This document shows, piece after piece, positions 54,852 through 63,977 of a stretch of DNA of 64,000 nt. The stretch's first letter is position 1, and every line of letters begins with the position of its first letter. The stretch is from Rhodobacteraceae bacterium 63075 (GTDB lineage: Bacteria; Pseudomonadota; Alphaproteobacteria; Rhodobacterales; Rhodobacteraceae). Both the position numbers and the translations under genes were made by a program. The notes below the pieces were generated by a model. It was given only the letters and a program-made list of their open reading frames with translations. It was not told where the DNA came from and did no database searches. The stretch is taken from assembly GCA_003417655.1 (NCBI GenBank), contig QVMW01000001.1, forward strand, positions 372,001 to 436,000, written 5' to 3'.

Positions 54852-56207
54852 TCAGATTGCGGAACTGTGGCCCGCCTTGCTCATCTCGTAGGCGTCGAAG
54901 CTGCGCGCGATCATCCGGGTGAGCGGGCGCATGACCGGCGGGATGAACAGGCCCCATTCATTGACCTCAAGCGCGTTTTCGAACTCGGCATTGGCTGCGC
55001 GGAGCATATCGTCGAGCGCCTTCGCACTGATGTTATGCTCGGCGAGGATCTCGGCGCGGTCGATCTGGAAGTCGCACATGAGCATCTCGATGAGCCGCGA
55101 GCGGAGCTTGTCGTCGGCGCTGAAGGCATGGCCGCGCGACGTGCTGAAGCGGCCTTCACCGATGGCCTTGGCATGGGCCGATGTCGCCGGCGCGTTCTGG
55201 GCGTAGCCCTGTGGAAAGCGCGATATGGAAGACGCTCCGAGGCCGACGAGGATACCGCTCAGATCATCGGTGTAGCCCTGGAAGTTCCGGCGCAGCTTGC
55301 CGGCTTTCTTGGCGCGGGTGAGCCCGTCGTCGGGGCGCGCAAAATGGTCGATCCCGATGGCTTCATACCCGTCCCACTCGAACAGGCGGCTGGCCGTCTC
55401 GAAGAGTTCGAGCCGTTCTTCCGGCGTGGGCAGCGCATCGGAGGGAATGAGCTGTTGCCGCTTGGCCATCCACGGAACATGGGCATAGCCGTAGAGCGCC
55501 ACGCGGTCGGGCGACAGCGACAGGAGCTTCTGCACGCTCTCGGTGATTCGCGCCCTGGATTGATGCGGCAGGCCGAAGAGAATATCGGCGTTGAGACTGT
55601 GCACGCCGCGCGCGCGGATCGCCTCGACGGCGTCGAATGTGACATCGAAGCCCTGAATGCGCCCGATGGTCTGCTGGATCTCGTCGTCGAAATCCTGAAC
55701 GCCGATCGAGGCGCGGTTCATGCCCGCGCGGGCGAGCGCATCGAGCCGGGCATCGTCGATCTCGTTGGGATCGATCTCGACGGAGAATTCGTAATCCTCC
55801 GCGAAGGGCGTGACCGCGGCGATCTCGTCGGCCAGCTCCGCCATCAGGTCGGGGGCCATGAGCGTCGGTGTGCCGCCGCCCCAATGCAGCCGCGAGAGCT
55901 TGACGCCCCTCGGCAGGGCGTCGCGCAGCAGGGCAATCTCGTCCTTGAGCACCTGCAGGTAGGCGCGCACGGGAGCATCTTTCGTCGTGCCCTGTGTGCG
56001 GCAGGCGCAGAACCAGCAGAGCCGGCGGCAGAAGGGCACGTGGATATAGAGCGAAATCTCGCCGCCTTCGGGAATCGCGCCGATCCACTCGGCAAAGTGA
56101 GTCCCGCGCAACCCCGTGTTGAACTGGGGTGCCGTGGGGTAAGACGTATATCTCGGGACCTTCGCGTCAAAAAGCCCCATACGCGCGAGTTGAGTTCTGC
56201 TTTCCAT
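54852..56207 (-). CDS. hemN: Oxygen-independent coproporphyrinogen III oxidase
   Basis: A 451-residue radical SAM enzyme that decarboxylates coproporphyrinogen III to protoporphyrinogen IX without oxygen. It has VPRYTSYPTAPQF near the N-terminus and the iron-sulfur motif C-x3-C-x2-C (CRRLCWFC, Cys60, 64, 67) followed by the HemN AC (Cys69), then LHWGGGTPTL. ATG 56207 (MESRTQLARMGLFD) matches the family N-terminus; the in-frame ATG at 56243 would overlap the FNR box and is unlikely. FnrL, encoded divergently, probably activates it under low oxygen. Confidence 0.95.
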   Translation of the reverse strand: MESRTQLARMGLFDAKVPRYTSYPTAPQFNTGLRGTHFAEWIGAIPEGGEISLYIHVPFCRRLCWFCACRTQGTTKDAPVRAYLQVLKDEIALLRDALPRGVKLSRLHWGGGTPTLMAPDLMAELADEIAAVTPFAEDYEFSVEIDPNEIDDARLDALARAGMNRASIGVQDFDDEIQQTIGRIQGFDVTFDAVEAIRARGVHSLNADILFGLPHQSRARITESVQKLLSLSPDRVALYGYAHVPWMAKRQQLIPSDALPTPEERLELFETASRLFEWDGYEAIGIDHFARPDDGLTRAKKAGKLRRNFQGYTDDLSGILVGLGASSISRFPQGYAQNAPATSAHAKAIGEGRFSTSRGHAFSADDKLRSRLIEMLMCDFQIDRAEILAEHNISAKALDDMLRAANAEFENALEVNEWGLFIPPVMRPLTRMIARSFDAYEMSKAGHSSAI

Positions 56208-56242
56208 CCGCATAGGGTTAGAAAGGAAGTTATGGGTTTGCA

Positions 56243-56256
56243 TTGATGCAGATCAA
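56243..56256. promoter_or_regulatory. FNR box between hemN and fnrL
   Basis: TTGATGCAGATCAA, a perfect TTGAT-N4-ATCAA site. Its centre is 42-43 bp from the hemN start chosen here and 24 bp from the fnrL ATG, fitting activation of hemN and possible autoregulation of fnrL. Confidence 0.9.
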
Positions 56257-56273
56257 ACGCGCGAAGAGATGAA

Positions 56274-57017
56274 ATGTCGAAATTGCTGGTAGCCGAAATC
56301 CCGCGGGAATGCGGCGATTGCCCCATACGCCACAGGGCCGTTTGCGCCCGCTGCGAGGCCGATGAGCTCGAGCTGCTTGACCAGATCAAGTATTATCGGA
56401 CCTACGAGGCCGGGCAGACCATCGTCTGGTCCGGTGACCGGATGGAATTCGTCGGCTCGGTGGTCAAGGGCGTCGGAACGCTCACCCAGACGATGGAAGA
56501 CGGGCGCAGGCAGGTCGTGGGTCTGTTGCTGCCGTCCGATTTCGTCGGCCGTCCGGGGCGTGAGACGGCAACCTATGACGTGGTCGCCACGACGGACACG
56601 GTCATGTGCTGTTTCCGCAAGAAGCCCTTCGAGGAAATGATGGTGCGCACGCCGCATATCGCGCAGCGTCTCCTGCAGATGACGCTGGACGAGCTCGATG
56701 CGGCGCGCGAGTGGATGCTCGTTCTGGGGCGCAAGACCGCGCGCGAGAAGATCGCGAGCCTCTTGAGCATCGTGGCGCGCCGAGACGCGACGCTGAACCT
56801 GCACGCTGGCGGCCCGATCGAGTTCGAACTGCCGCTGACGCGCGAGGCGATGGCCGATTATCTCGGGCTGACGCTGGAGACGGTGAGTCGCCAGATCAAC
56901 GCGCTCAAGCGCGAAGGCGTGATCGAGCTCAAGGGCAAGCGTCAGGTAACGGTGCCCGATTTCGACAGGCTCTCCGAGGAAGCGGGCGACGACAGCGATG
57001 GCGGGATGCTGAGTTGA
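56274..57017 (+). CDS. fnrL: FnrL, oxygen-responsive Crp/Fnr family regulator
   Basis: A 247-residue FNR protein. The [4Fe-4S] ligands are visible as Cys13, Cys16 and Cys24 (CGDCPIRHRAVC) plus Cys111 or 112 (VMCCFRKK). The sensor barrel carries GLLLPSDFVGRPG, and the C-terminal helix-turn-helix LTLETVSRQINALKREG (about residues 200-216) has the E--SR core that recognises TTGAT. It controls anaerobic and microaerobic genes such as hemN and ccoNOQP, both with perfect FNR boxes in this window. Confidence 0.95.
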   Translation: MSKLLVAEIPRECGDCPIRHRAVCARCEADELELLDQIKYYRTYEAGQTIVWSGDRMEFVGSVVKGVGTLTQTMEDGRRQVVGLLLPSDFVGRPGRETATYDVVATTDTVMCCFRKKPFEEMMVRTPHIAQRLLQMTLDELDAAREWMLVLGRKTAREKIASLLSIVARRDATLNLHAGGPIEFELPLTREAMADYLGLTLETVSRQINALKREGVIELKGKRQVTVPDFDRLSEEAGDDSDGGMLS

Positions 57018-57099
57018 GAAGCCGGCTGACTTTTCGAATCTTGAGGGCACGGGGCTGACCCGCTGCCTGGAAATGTGTTTTCGAATGGGAGCTGGCTGA

Positions 57100-57516
57100 A
57101 TGATTGCCTACGTCACCGTCGGCGCTGATGATATCGCGCGTGCGAAGACCTTCTATGGCGCGTTCCTGCCAGCTCTCGGCTACGCGCTTTCCGAAGGGCC
57201 GGATGGCCTGAGCTATGCGCTGCCCGTGGCGCCGGGCGAGGTGCCACTCCTGCCGGATTTCTACGTCAAGCCGACCTTCGATGGACTGCCCGCCTCTGCC
57301 GGGAACGGGGCGATGACCGCCTTCGAGGCGGGCGGTCAGAGCCAGGTCCGTGAGCTTCACGCGGCCGCGCTTGCAGCCGGAGGCTCGGACGAGGGCCCGC
57401 CGGGCTTTCGGGCCTCTTACGGGCCTCGCTTCTACGTGGGCTACCTGCGCGACCCGCAAGGCAACAAGATTGCTTTGTTCTCAGCCAACCCGGATGAACC
57501 GGGGCGGGACGGGTAG
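57100..57516 (+). CDS. VOC (glyoxalase/bleomycin-resistance-like) family protein
   Basis: A 138-residue VOC-fold protein: MIAYVTVGADDIARAKTFYGAFLPALGY (first beta-alpha-beta motif), HAAALAAGGSDEGPPG (about 88) and YGPRFYVGYLRDPQGNKIALFS (about 107-128), the typical metal/substrate-binding ends. Substrate unknown. A GGGAG 9 nt upstream supports the ATG. It follows fnrL at 82 bp and may be read from its own promoter. Confidence 0.87.
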   Translation: MIAYVTVGADDIARAKTFYGAFLPALGYALSEGPDGLSYALPVAPGEVPLLPDFYVKPTFDGLPASAGNGAMTAFEAGGQSQVRELHAAALAAGGSDEGPPGFRASYGPRFYVGYLRDPQGNKIALFSANPDEPGRDG

Positions 57517-57598
57517 ACCAGGGTATCGGAGATTCGGTGTTGATGTGATGAACTGGAGCAAGGCGCAAGGAGGGGGCATTGCAAAGTTTGGGCCGTTT

Positions 57599-57668
57599 CC
57601 CGACAGCGGCCTTTCATGTAGAGTGCGGCGAAAGCCGGTTGAGAGCCCAGTGTGTCGGATGCTGCACT
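57599..57668 (-). repeat. Dispersed intergenic repeat, copy B
   Basis: Bottom-strand counterpart of the 27331-27401 repeat; the two copies share at least four blocks in the same order. It lies between the VOC gene and the end of the WYL regulator gene. A shorter related piece (GACAGCGGTCATTCAGGC) lies near 59029. Confidence 0.6.
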
Positions 57669-58411
57669 TACCACGAATGACTGCCCCGACGCTCCGGGTG
57701 CAATTCGCTATAAGGACAGACATCATCTTCGAACGGCACATGCCGACGGCGAAAGCTTTTAGTCGGAACCGCTTCCGGGTTGCTGATCCTGTCCATGCGG
57801 AAATGGCGGAAGTCGTCGCGAGCAGGGTCCCAGCCGACGAGATACCATAGGGGTGGCAGGATCAGCATGGCTTGCGGTTCCACCTGCCGCTCGGTCTTGC
57901 GTTCTTTTGCATCGCTATAGTCGAACCGGATTAAGTGCCGGCCCAGAAACGCCGTCTCGAAGGCCCCAAGAAGGTCGGGGTCCATTTTCCCCATGTCCGA
58001 CAAATCCTGCAAAGGGGACAGCTGGCCGATGTGCAGGCACTCCAAAAACGCGCGTAGGTCTTTCACCTTGTCCGAAGGCAAGGCCTTTTCGATCTTGGCC
58101 AACCCCGCGTCGGCAAGTTCCGAGAAGGGTAAATTCCCGGCGGCTCGCATTGCCGCGACGCTGATCAGCAGCGCGAATACTTCGGGCACGGACAACTTGG
58201 CCCGTGTCTGCATCGATTGTGGGTCGAGCTGGAGGCCACCGCCGCGGCCGACGTCGGAATGGATCACATAGCCTTCGTCCCGCAGTGCGCCGATATCGCG
58301 CAACACGGTCCGGCGGGAGGCACCAACCTCTTCGGCCAGTGCATCAACAGTGGATGTGCCGTTGCGGCGAAGGCTGCGCACGATGGCGTCATGTCTGAGT
58401 CTCACGTTCAT
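57668..58411 (-). CDS. WYL-domain transcriptional regulator (YafY family)
   Basis: A 247-residue regulator with an N-terminal HTH_11 domain (RLRHDAIVRSLRRNGTSTVDALAEEVGASRRTVLRDIGAL, residues 4-43) and a WYL domain (about 140-220; RHLIRFDYSDAKERKTERQVEPQAMLI, PPLWYLVGWDPARDDFRHFRMDRI). WYL domains bind ligands such as nucleotides. It is divergent from ridA, and a near-palindromic site lies between them, so it probably regulates ridA and itself. Confidence 0.9.
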   Translation of the reverse strand: MNVRLRHDAIVRSLRRNGTSTVDALAEEVGASRRTVLRDIGALRDEGYVIHSDVGRGGGLQLDPQSMQTRAKLSVPEVFALLISVAAMRAAGNLPFSELADAGLAKIEKALPSDKVKDLRAFLECLHIGQLSPLQDLSDMGKMDPDLLGAFETAFLGRHLIRFDYSDAKERKTERQVEPQAMLILPPLWYLVGWDPARDDFRHFRMDRISNPEAVPTKSFRRRHVPFEDDVCPYSELHPERRGSHSW

Positions 58412-58421
58412 ATCTCGACCC

Positions 58422-58438
58422 TATCACAAATGGTGACA
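58422..58438. promoter_or_regulatory. Near-palindromic operator between WYL regulator and ridA
   Basis: TATCAC-AAATG-GTGACA: half-sites TATCAC and GTGACA are inverted with one mismatch (TGTCAC/GTGATA). It is a candidate site for the divergent WYL regulator. Confidence 0.5.
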
Positions 58439-58498
58439 GTATTTGGCACTATTTCATCCTACACCGATTCCAGCAACTGAAAACAAGGAGATTGCGAC

Positions 58499-58894
58499 AT
58501 GGAACGGACGGCAGTGAACCCCTGGGACTGGTCGATCAAGCTGGGCTACAACCAGGCCGAGTTGATCGACGGCGCGACGCGGCAAGTGATTTGCGCAGGG
58601 CAGACCGCAGTGGACGAAAACGGCGCCCCCCAGCATCCAGGCGATATGCGCGCACAGATCAGTCTGGCCTTGGACAACCTTGAAGCCGTTCTCAAAGCGG
58701 CGGGCATGACTCTTGGCAATGTCGTCAAGCTCGGTGTCTATGCAACTGATGTCGACGAGGCGCTGAAGAACTTTGACCTGATGGGCATGCGGTTCGGACC
58801 CCATCGGGTCGCACCGCCGATGACCCTTCTGGGAGCTAACCGCCTCGCGATCCCCGGCTTGCTGTTCGAAATTGAAGCGACGGCAATGGCGTAA
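58499..58894 (+). CDS. RidA family protein (enamine/imine deaminase-like)
   Basis: A 131-residue RidA/YER057c protein. QVICAGQTAVDENG (about residues 29-42), QISLALDNLEAVLKAAG (about 53-69), VVKLGVYATDVDEAL (about 75-89) and the C-terminal LFEIEATAMA fit. The canonical catalytic Arg near residue 105 of the archetype is in the shorter PPMTLLGANRLAIPG region and seems replaced by another residue, so this may be a non-archetypal subfamily with another function. Controlled, by position, by the divergent WYL regulator. Confidence 0.88.
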   Translation: MERTAVNPWDWSIKLGYNQAELIDGATRQVICAGQTAVDENGAPQHPGDMRAQISLALDNLEAVLKAAGMTLGNVVKLGVYATDVDEALKNFDLMGMRFGPHRVAPPMTLLGANRLAIPGLLFEIEATAMA

Positions 58895-58906
58895 AGCCAG
58901 TCACAG

Positions 58907-58940
58907 CGGCCATTTGGTTTCAAAACCCAAATGGCCGTTT
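58907..58940 (+). terminator. ridA terminator
   Basis: Stem CGGCCATTTGG/CCAAATGGCCG with an A-rich loop, followed by TTT. It begins 13 bp after the ridA stop. Confidence 0.75.
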
Positions 58941-59192
58941 AGCCCGCATCTTGCCAGTTTGCGGCCCTCGCGGCGAAGGGCAGCTGTCGCAAATTCGGGC
59001 CAACGGCTGTGGGTCCGGTTCGGGCTGACAGCGGTCATTCAGGCTCCACCATATCGCCACCCCCGTATAACCTGGCCGCGTTGCTAGTTCAGCGAAGCAA
59101 ACCATGACTCACGGATACCTCCAAGCTGAACAACCCGCGCGCGGCGCATGCCGCGCGCGGGTCGGATTTGCGAAGCAAATTCGAAGCCCGGG
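58941..59192. other. Intergenic region, remnant repeats, no gene seen
   Basis: Between the ridA terminator and the usp stop. It contains short pieces related to the dispersed repeat family and a GC-rich dyad near 59137-59163 that may terminate usp. No credible ORF. Confidence 0.4.
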
Positions 59193-60032
59193 TCAATGCG
59201 CCATGAAGACGGGAAGCTTGCTTTGTTCCAGCATGTAGCGCGTCGCGCCGCCGAGGATCGCCTCGCGAAAGCGCGAGTGGCCGTAGGCGCCCATCACGAC
59301 GAGATCGGCGGAGACGTCGTCGGCATGGCGCATCAGCACGTCGGAGACGCGCGGCATGGTCTTTGCCAGAACGTCGATCTCTGCATGGACACCGTGGCGC
59401 GCCAGCCAGACCGACAGCAGCCCGCCCGGGTCGGAGCGGTTCGGGCCGTGCTTGGGCGGATCGACCACGACCACATGCACCTTGCTGGCCTGCTTGAGCA
59501 GCGGCAGCGCCGCGCGCACGGCCGTCAGCGCCTCGTCGCTTTCGTTCCAGCCGATGACCACCGTATCGAACCTGGCCTTGGGTTCGCACGCCTCGGGCAC
59601 GACGAGCACCGGCACATGCGCCTCGAAAAGCGCCGACTCGACGAGCGCTTCCTGCTCGGGCCCGAGGTTGTCCCCATAAGGCTGCGGCAGCACGGCAAGA
59701 TCGGAAAAGCGCGCCCTGTTGGCGGCGTGCCGCCCGATGTCGGGCAATTGGGCCATGCCGTTGTCGCAGCTCCAGAGCGTGTCTGTCTTTGCCAGTTCGC
59801 CCCTGACGTGCTCGGTGAGCGCCTCGGCCTCTTCCTGGGCCTTTTCAATGACCTCCTGGATCACGAGCGCATTGGCCCCGGCGTAATAATAGCCGGTCTG
59901 GCTCCGGTCGACCCCGAGGCAGAGCACCTCGAGATGCGCTTCGCCGGCATTGGCCAGGGCGGTTGCATGGCCCAGGAGCGGGCCGGCGAGCGCTTCATCA
60001 GTCAGCGCGGTGAAGATCGTTTTGTATGACAT
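59193..60032 (-). CDS. Universal stress protein (tandem UspA domains)
   Basis: A 279-residue protein with two Usp folds: residues about 1-140 (MSYKTIFTALTDEALAGPLLGHA) and about 150-279 (FDTVVIGWNESDEALTAVRAALPLL; VMGAYGHSRFREAILGGATRYML). The C-terminal G-x2-G-x9-G-like ATP-binding motif (GAYGHSRFREAILGGATR) is kept. GGAGG 7 nt before ATG 60032 is preferred over 60098. It is divergent from ccoN, sharing a FNR box at the right distance, which suggests induction at low oxygen. Confidence 0.92.
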   Translation of the reverse strand: MSYKTIFTALTDEALAGPLLGHATALANAGEAHLEVLCLGVDRSQTGYYYAGANALVIQEVIEKAQEEAEALTEHVRGELAKTDTLWSCDNGMAQLPDIGRHAANRARFSDLAVLPQPYGDNLGPEQEALVESALFEAHVPVLVVPEACEPKARFDTVVIGWNESDEALTAVRAALPLLKQASKVHVVVVDPPKHGPNRSDPGGLLSVWLARHGVHAEIDVLAKTMPRVSDVLMRHADDVSADLVVMGAYGHSRFREAILGGATRYMLEQSKLPVFMAH

Positions 60033-60124
60033 GTGCAGTCCTCCGCAGCGGTCGGTTCGGGGCAAAGGTATCGGCTGCCTGCCCTGCGATCCTTGCACTG
60101 GATCAATAAAATGAGCCGGGCTCC

Positions 60125-60138
60125 TTGATGCAGATCAA
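60125..60138. promoter_or_regulatory. FNR box between usp and ccoN
   Basis: TTGATGCAGATCAA, identical to the hemN/fnrL box. With activation at -41.5 the starts would lie near 60173 for ccoN and near 60090 for usp, each about 58-60 nt before its ATG. Confidence 0.9.
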
Positions 60139-60231
60139 GGCAGGCCCCTGTGCATCCGCAGAAAAAGGCTCCAGTCAAATCCCCCTTTGCGCGGCGTCGA
60201 ATCGCGCGAGGACAAGACGAAGGGACGAACA

Positions 60232-61836
60232 ATGGGTAACTACATCAAGCTGGTTGTGCTGGGGCTGATCGCACTCTTTGCGCTCATCGCGGCCAATTAC
60301 GCGCGTGATATCGCCTATCTGGTGAACGCGCTGACGGTTGCGCTTGTCGCAGGTGGGCTTTTCATCTGGACGCTGCGCAACACGGACGAACCGGTCGCGA
60401 AGGTCGATCTGTCCGGAGAATACATGGATGGCGTCGTGCGCGCCGGTGTGATCGCGACGGCGCTCTGGGGCGTTGTCGGCTTTCTCGTCGGTGTCGTGAT
60501 CGCCTTCCAGCTCGCCTTTCCGCAGCTCAATTTCGAATGGGCGCAGGGCTATGCGAACTTCGGACGGCTCAGGCCGCTTCACACGAGCGCCGTGATCTTC
60601 GCCTTCGGCGGCAACGCGCTCATCGCGACGTCCTTTTATGTCGTGCAGCGCACCAGCGCGGCGCGGCTCTGGGGCGGCAACCTGTCGTGGTTCGTGTTCT
60701 GGGGCTTCCAGCTTGTGATCGTGCTCGCGGCAACGGGCTATCTGCTCGGCGCGACACAGTCGAAGGAATACGCAGAGCCCGAATGGTATGTGGACTGGTG
60801 GCTGACCATCGTCTGGGTGGCCTATCTCGCGGTCTTCGTCGGCACGCTCGTCAAGCGCAAGGAGCCGCATATCTACGTGGCCAACTGGTTCTACCTGTCG
60901 TTCATCCTCACCGTCGCGATGCTGCATATCGTCAACAACCTGAGCATTCCCGTCTCGGTCTTCGGCTCGAAGTCGGTCCAGGTCTTCTCCGGGGTGCAGG
61001 ATGCCATGGTTCAGTGGTGGTATGGCCACAACGCCGTGGGCTTCTTCCTGACGGCGGGCTTCCTCGGCATGATGTATTACTTCATCCCGAAACAGGCCGA
61101 ACGCCCTGTCTTCTCCTACAAGCTGTCGATCATCCACTTCTGGGCCCTGATCTTCATCTATATCTGGGCCGGTCCGCACCACCTCCACTATACCGCGCTG
61201 CCCGACTGGGCCTCGACGCTGGGCATGGTGTTCTCGGTCGTGCTCTGGATGCCCTCCTGGGGCGGGATGATCAACGGCCTGATGACGCTCTCGGGCGCCT
61301 GGGACAAGCTGCGCACCGACCCGATCATCCGCATGATGGTCATCTCGGTGGGCTTCTACGGCATGTCCACATTCGAAGGCCCGATGATGTCGATCCGCGC
61401 GGTCAACTCGCTGTCGCACTACACGGACTGGACGATCGGTCATGTGCATTCCGGCGCGCTTGGCTGGAACGGCATGATCACCTTCGGTGCGCTCTACTTC
61501 CTCGTGCCCAAGCTCTGGAACCGCGAAGGGCTCTACAGCCTGCGGCTCGTGAGCTGGCACTTCTGGCTCGCCACGATCGGCATCATCCTCTACGCGGCCT
61601 CGATGTGGGTCACGGGGATCATGGAAGGCCTGATGTGGCGTGAAGTCGATGCCAACGGTTTCCTCGTGAACTCGTTTGCAGACACCGTGAGCGCCAAGTT
61701 CCCGATGTATGTGGTCCGCGGACTGGGCGGGGTCCTGTTCCTCACCGGTGCGATCATCATGTGCTACAATCTCTGGATGACAGTTCGCAAGGCTCCCGCA
61801 GTGGAAGCCACGAACAATGTCGTCCCGGCCGAATAA
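60232..61836 (+). CDS. ccoN: cbb3-type cytochrome c oxidase subunit I
   Basis: A 534-residue catalytic subunit with about 12-14 helices. Haem and Cu ligands are visible in [15 protein letters not shown] (about 110), [13 protein letters not shown] (Cu/Tyr region, about 262), [14 protein letters not shown] (two His, about 312) and [17 protein letters not shown] (about 400). It reduces oxygen with high affinity at the inner membrane. AAGGGA 6 nt before ATG 60232 is preferred over the ATG at 60187. It is the first gene of ccoNOQP. Confidence 0.96.
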   Translation: MGNYIKLVVLGLIALFALIAANYARDIAYLVNALTVALVAGGLFIWTLRNTDEPVAKVDLSGEYMDGVVRAGVIATALWGVVGFLVGVVIAFQLAFPQLNFEWAQGYANFGRLRPLHTSAVIFAFGGNALIATSFYVVQRTSAARLWGGNLSWFVFWGFQLVIVLAATGYLLGATQSKEYAEPEWYVDWWLTIVWVAYLAVFVGTLVKRKEPHIYVANWFYLSFILTVAMLHIVNNLSIPVSVFGSKSVQVFSGVQDAMVQWWYGHNAVGFFLTAGFLGMMYYFIPKQAERPVFSYKLSIIHFWALIFIYIWAGPHHLHYTALPDWASTLGMVFSVVLWMPSWGGMINGLMTLSGAWDKLRTDPIIRMMVISVGFYGMSTFEGPMMSIRAVNSLSHYTDWTIGHVHSGALGWNGMITFGALYFLVPKLWNREGLYSLRLVSWHFWLATIGIILYAASMWVTGIMEGLMWREVDANGFLVNSFADTVSAKFPMYVVRGLGGVLFLTGAIIMCYNLWMTVRKAPAVEATNNVVPAE

Positions 61837-61849
61837 GGAGGGCTGGATA

Positions 61850-62578
61850 ATGGCTATTCTTGACAAACACGCCGTGCTCGAACGCAATGTTACGCTTCTT
61901 GCAATCTTCGCCTTCCTCGTGGTCACGATCGGCGGCATCGTCCAGATCGCACCGCTCTTCTGGCTGGAGAACACGATCGAGGATGTGGACGGCATGCGCC
62001 CCTACACCCCGCTCGAACTGGCCGGGCGTGACATCTACGTGCGTGAGGGCTGCTATGTCTGCCACAGCCAGATGATCCGCCCGATGCGCGACGAGGTCGA
62101 GCGTTATGGTCATTACAGCCTCGCGGCTGAAAGCCAGTATGATCACCCGTTCCAGTGGGGCTCCAAGCGGACAGGGCCAGACCTGGCCCGCGTCGGTGAC
62201 CGCTACTCGGACGAATGGCATGTCGACCACCTGCGCGATCCCCAATCGGTTGTTCCGGAATCCGTGATGCCTAAGTATGGCTTCCTCGAGAACCGGATGA
62301 TCGAAGGCGAATATGTCGGTGATCTTCTCCAGACGCATGCCTTCGTGGGCGTGCCCTATTCCGAGGAGATGATCGGCAATGCCCAGGCGGATTTCCTGGC
62401 CCAGGCGAACCCGGACAGCGACTATGACGGGCTGTTGGAACGCTATGGCGAGAACGTCAACGTGCGCAACTTCGACGGCCAGCCCGGCATTTCGGAGGCC
62501 GACGCGCTGATCGCCTACATGCAAATGCTCGGCACGCTGGTCGATTTCTCGACCTTCACTGCCGATGCGAGCCGCTGA
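61850..62578 (+). CDS. ccoO: cbb3-type cytochrome c oxidase subunit II (mono-haem)
   Basis: A 242-residue subunit: an N-terminal helix anchors it ([24 protein letters not shown]), then a cytochrome c domain with CYVCH (about residue 70), [17 protein letters not shown], and the Met ligand in [11 protein letters not shown]. It passes electrons from CcoP to CcoN. AAGGAGG 8 nt before ATG 61850 is preferred over 61817. Confidence 0.96.
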   Translation: MAILDKHAVLERNVTLLAIFAFLVVTIGGIVQIAPLFWLENTIEDVDGMRPYTPLELAGRDIYVREGCYVCHSQMIRPMRDEVERYGHYSLAAESQYDHPFQWGSKRTGPDLARVGDRYSDEWHVDHLRDPQSVVPESVMPKYGFLENRMIEGEYVGDLLQTHAFVGVPYSEEMIGNAQADFLAQANPDSDYDGLLERYGENVNVRNFDGQPGISEADALIAYMQMLGTLVDFSTFTADASR

Positions 62579-62590
62579 GGAGGCCCTGAC

Positions 62591-62782
62591 ATGGAAACAT
62601 ATTCTCTCCTGCGTGAATTTGCCGACAGCTGGATGCTGCTCTTTCTCTTCACCTTCTTCGTGAGCATGGCCCTCTGGGTCATCTTCCGGCCCGGGTCGAG
62701 CAAGACATATCGCGATGTCGCGAATATCCCGTTTCGGCACGAAGACAAGCCCGCGCCCGACAGCGGCGACAAGGAGGCCTAA
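62591..62782 (+). CDS. ccoQ: cbb3-type cytochrome c oxidase subunit CcoQ
   Basis: A 63-residue single-helix membrane protein (METYSLLREFADSWMLLFLF; FFVSMALWVIFRPGSSKTY), typical CcoQ, which stabilises the oxidase and in Rhodobacter affects redox signalling to PrrBA. GAGGAGG lies 8-13 nt before the ATG. Confidence 0.95.
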   Translation: METYSLLREFADSWMLLFLFTFFVSMALWVIFRPGSSKTYRDVANIPFRHEDKPAPDSGDKEA

Positions 62783-62785
62783 GAC

Positions 62786-63658
62786 ATGGCTAAGAAACCA
62801 GTAAAGAACCAGGACCCCGATACCACCGGTCACTCCTGGGACGGGATCGAGGAATTCAACAACCCGCTTCCCAAATGGTGGCTGTGGATCTTCTACGCCA
62901 CGATCGTCTGGGGGATCTGGTACACGATCGCCTATCCCGCATGGCCCGGCATCAAGGATGCCACGGCAGGCTATCTGGGCTATTCGACGCGCGCCGAAGT
63001 GGCTGCAGAGATCGCCGCTGCCGAAGCCCAGAACGCCGAGATCAACGAAAGGCTCGCTTCCGTCGAGCTGTCGGCGATCACCGAGGATGACGAGCTGAGC
63101 ACCTATGCCACCTCGGCGGGCAACGCCGTGTTCAAGACATGGTGTGCCCAGTGTCACCAGACCAACGGCGCCGGCGCGAAGGGCTATCCCAACCTGCAGG
63201 ATGACGCATGGCTCTGGGGCGGCACGATGGAAGACATCCACCAGACGCTGCTCTACGGCATCCGCCACGAGGAATACATCGATACGCGCTTCTCGCAGAT
63301 GCCTGCCTTCGGTGACGATTATCTCCCCGAGGAGGAAATCGAGCAGGTCGTGAATTACGTCATGTCCCTGACCCCGAACGTCAATCCGCCGAAGAACCCC
63401 GAGATGGTCGAGGCCGGAGAGGTTGTCTACATGGACAATTGCGCGGCCTGCCACATGGAAGACGCCTCCGGCGATCAGTTCCAGGGCGCGCCGAACCTGG
63501 CCGATGCGATCTGGCTCTATGGCGGCGACTACGAGGCGCTCTATGACACGGTCTACAACTCGCGTTACGGCGTCATGCCCGGCTGGGAAAACCGCCTGAG
63601 CGAGGCGGAAATCCGTGCAGTGGCGACTTACGTTCATCAGCTTGGTGGCGGTGAGTAA
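62786..63658 (+). CDS. ccoP: cbb3-type cytochrome c oxidase subunit III (di-haem)
   Basis: A 290-residue subunit with an N-terminal CcoP motif (TTGHSWDGIEEFNNPLPKWW; helix about 30-52) and two cytochrome c domains: CAQCH (about 121) with Met ligand in FSQMPAFG, and CAACH (about 218) with YGVMPGW. It starts 3 bp after ccoQ. It accepts electrons from the bc1 complex through soluble or membrane cytochromes. Confidence 0.96.
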   Translation: MAKKPVKNQDPDTTGHSWDGIEEFNNPLPKWWLWIFYATIVWGIWYTIAYPAWPGIKDATAGYLGYSTRAEVAAEIAAAEAQNAEINERLASVELSAITEDDELSTYATSAGNAVFKTWCAQCHQTNGAGAKGYPNLQDDAWLWGGTMEDIHQTLLYGIRHEEYIDTRFSQMPAFGDDYLPEEEIEQVVNYVMSLTPNVNPPKNPEMVEAGEVVYMDNCAACHMEDASGDQFQGAPNLADAIWLYGGDYEALYDTVYNSRYGVMPGWENRLSEAEIRAVATYVHQLGGGE

Positions 63659-63691
63659 AGGACTTCCGGTGGCCTGAGGGCCGCCGGAGAC

Positions 63692-63714
63692 GGCACCGGC
63701 GCTTCCGTCCTGTT
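63692..63714 (+). repeat. 23-bp direct repeat, copy 1
   Basis: GGCACCGGCGCTTCCGTCCT followed by GTT, identical at 63978-64000. It begins 33 bp after the ccoP stop. Confidence 0.85.
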
Positions 63715-63751
63715 CGCGCGTTTCCTGGAAGCCCGGTGCCAAGTTACCATG

Positions 63752-63787
63752 AAAGGCCGAAGCTCAGTGCTTCGGCCTTTTTCTTTC
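63752..63787 (+). terminator. ccoNOQP terminator
   Basis: 12-bp stem AAAGGCCGAAGC/GCTTCGGCCTTT, loop TCAGT, then TTCTTTCT. Confidence 0.9.
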
Positions 63788-63807
63788 TGCGCAGATGGAA
63801 TCGAGAT

Positions 63808-63821
63808 TTGAGATAGATCAA
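63808..63821 (+). promoter_or_regulatory. FNR-like box upstream of the next operon
   Basis: TTGAGATAGATCAA, one mismatch from TTGAT-N4-ATCAA. In Rhodobacter the ccoGHIS genes follow ccoNOQP and are FnrL-dependent, so this box probably serves the gene beyond the edge. Confidence 0.65.
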
Positions 63822-63977
63822 GCCGCTCGCGTGACAGGCGATTGATCTCGGACAAGGCCTGCCTGCGAATCGTGCGCTAGTATCCAGGTATTGGCTCGCT
63901 TGGCCCAAAGGGCTTTGGCGAAGGTCATGGCCCCGCAGGCAAATGCGTGGGTTGAATGAGGCTCAGCCTCTGGAATT

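Noticed and set aside
60175..61995. 606-codon open frame opposite ccoN
   Set aside because: His/Asp/Glu-rich translation typical of antisense to membrane-protein genes; ccoN is certain.
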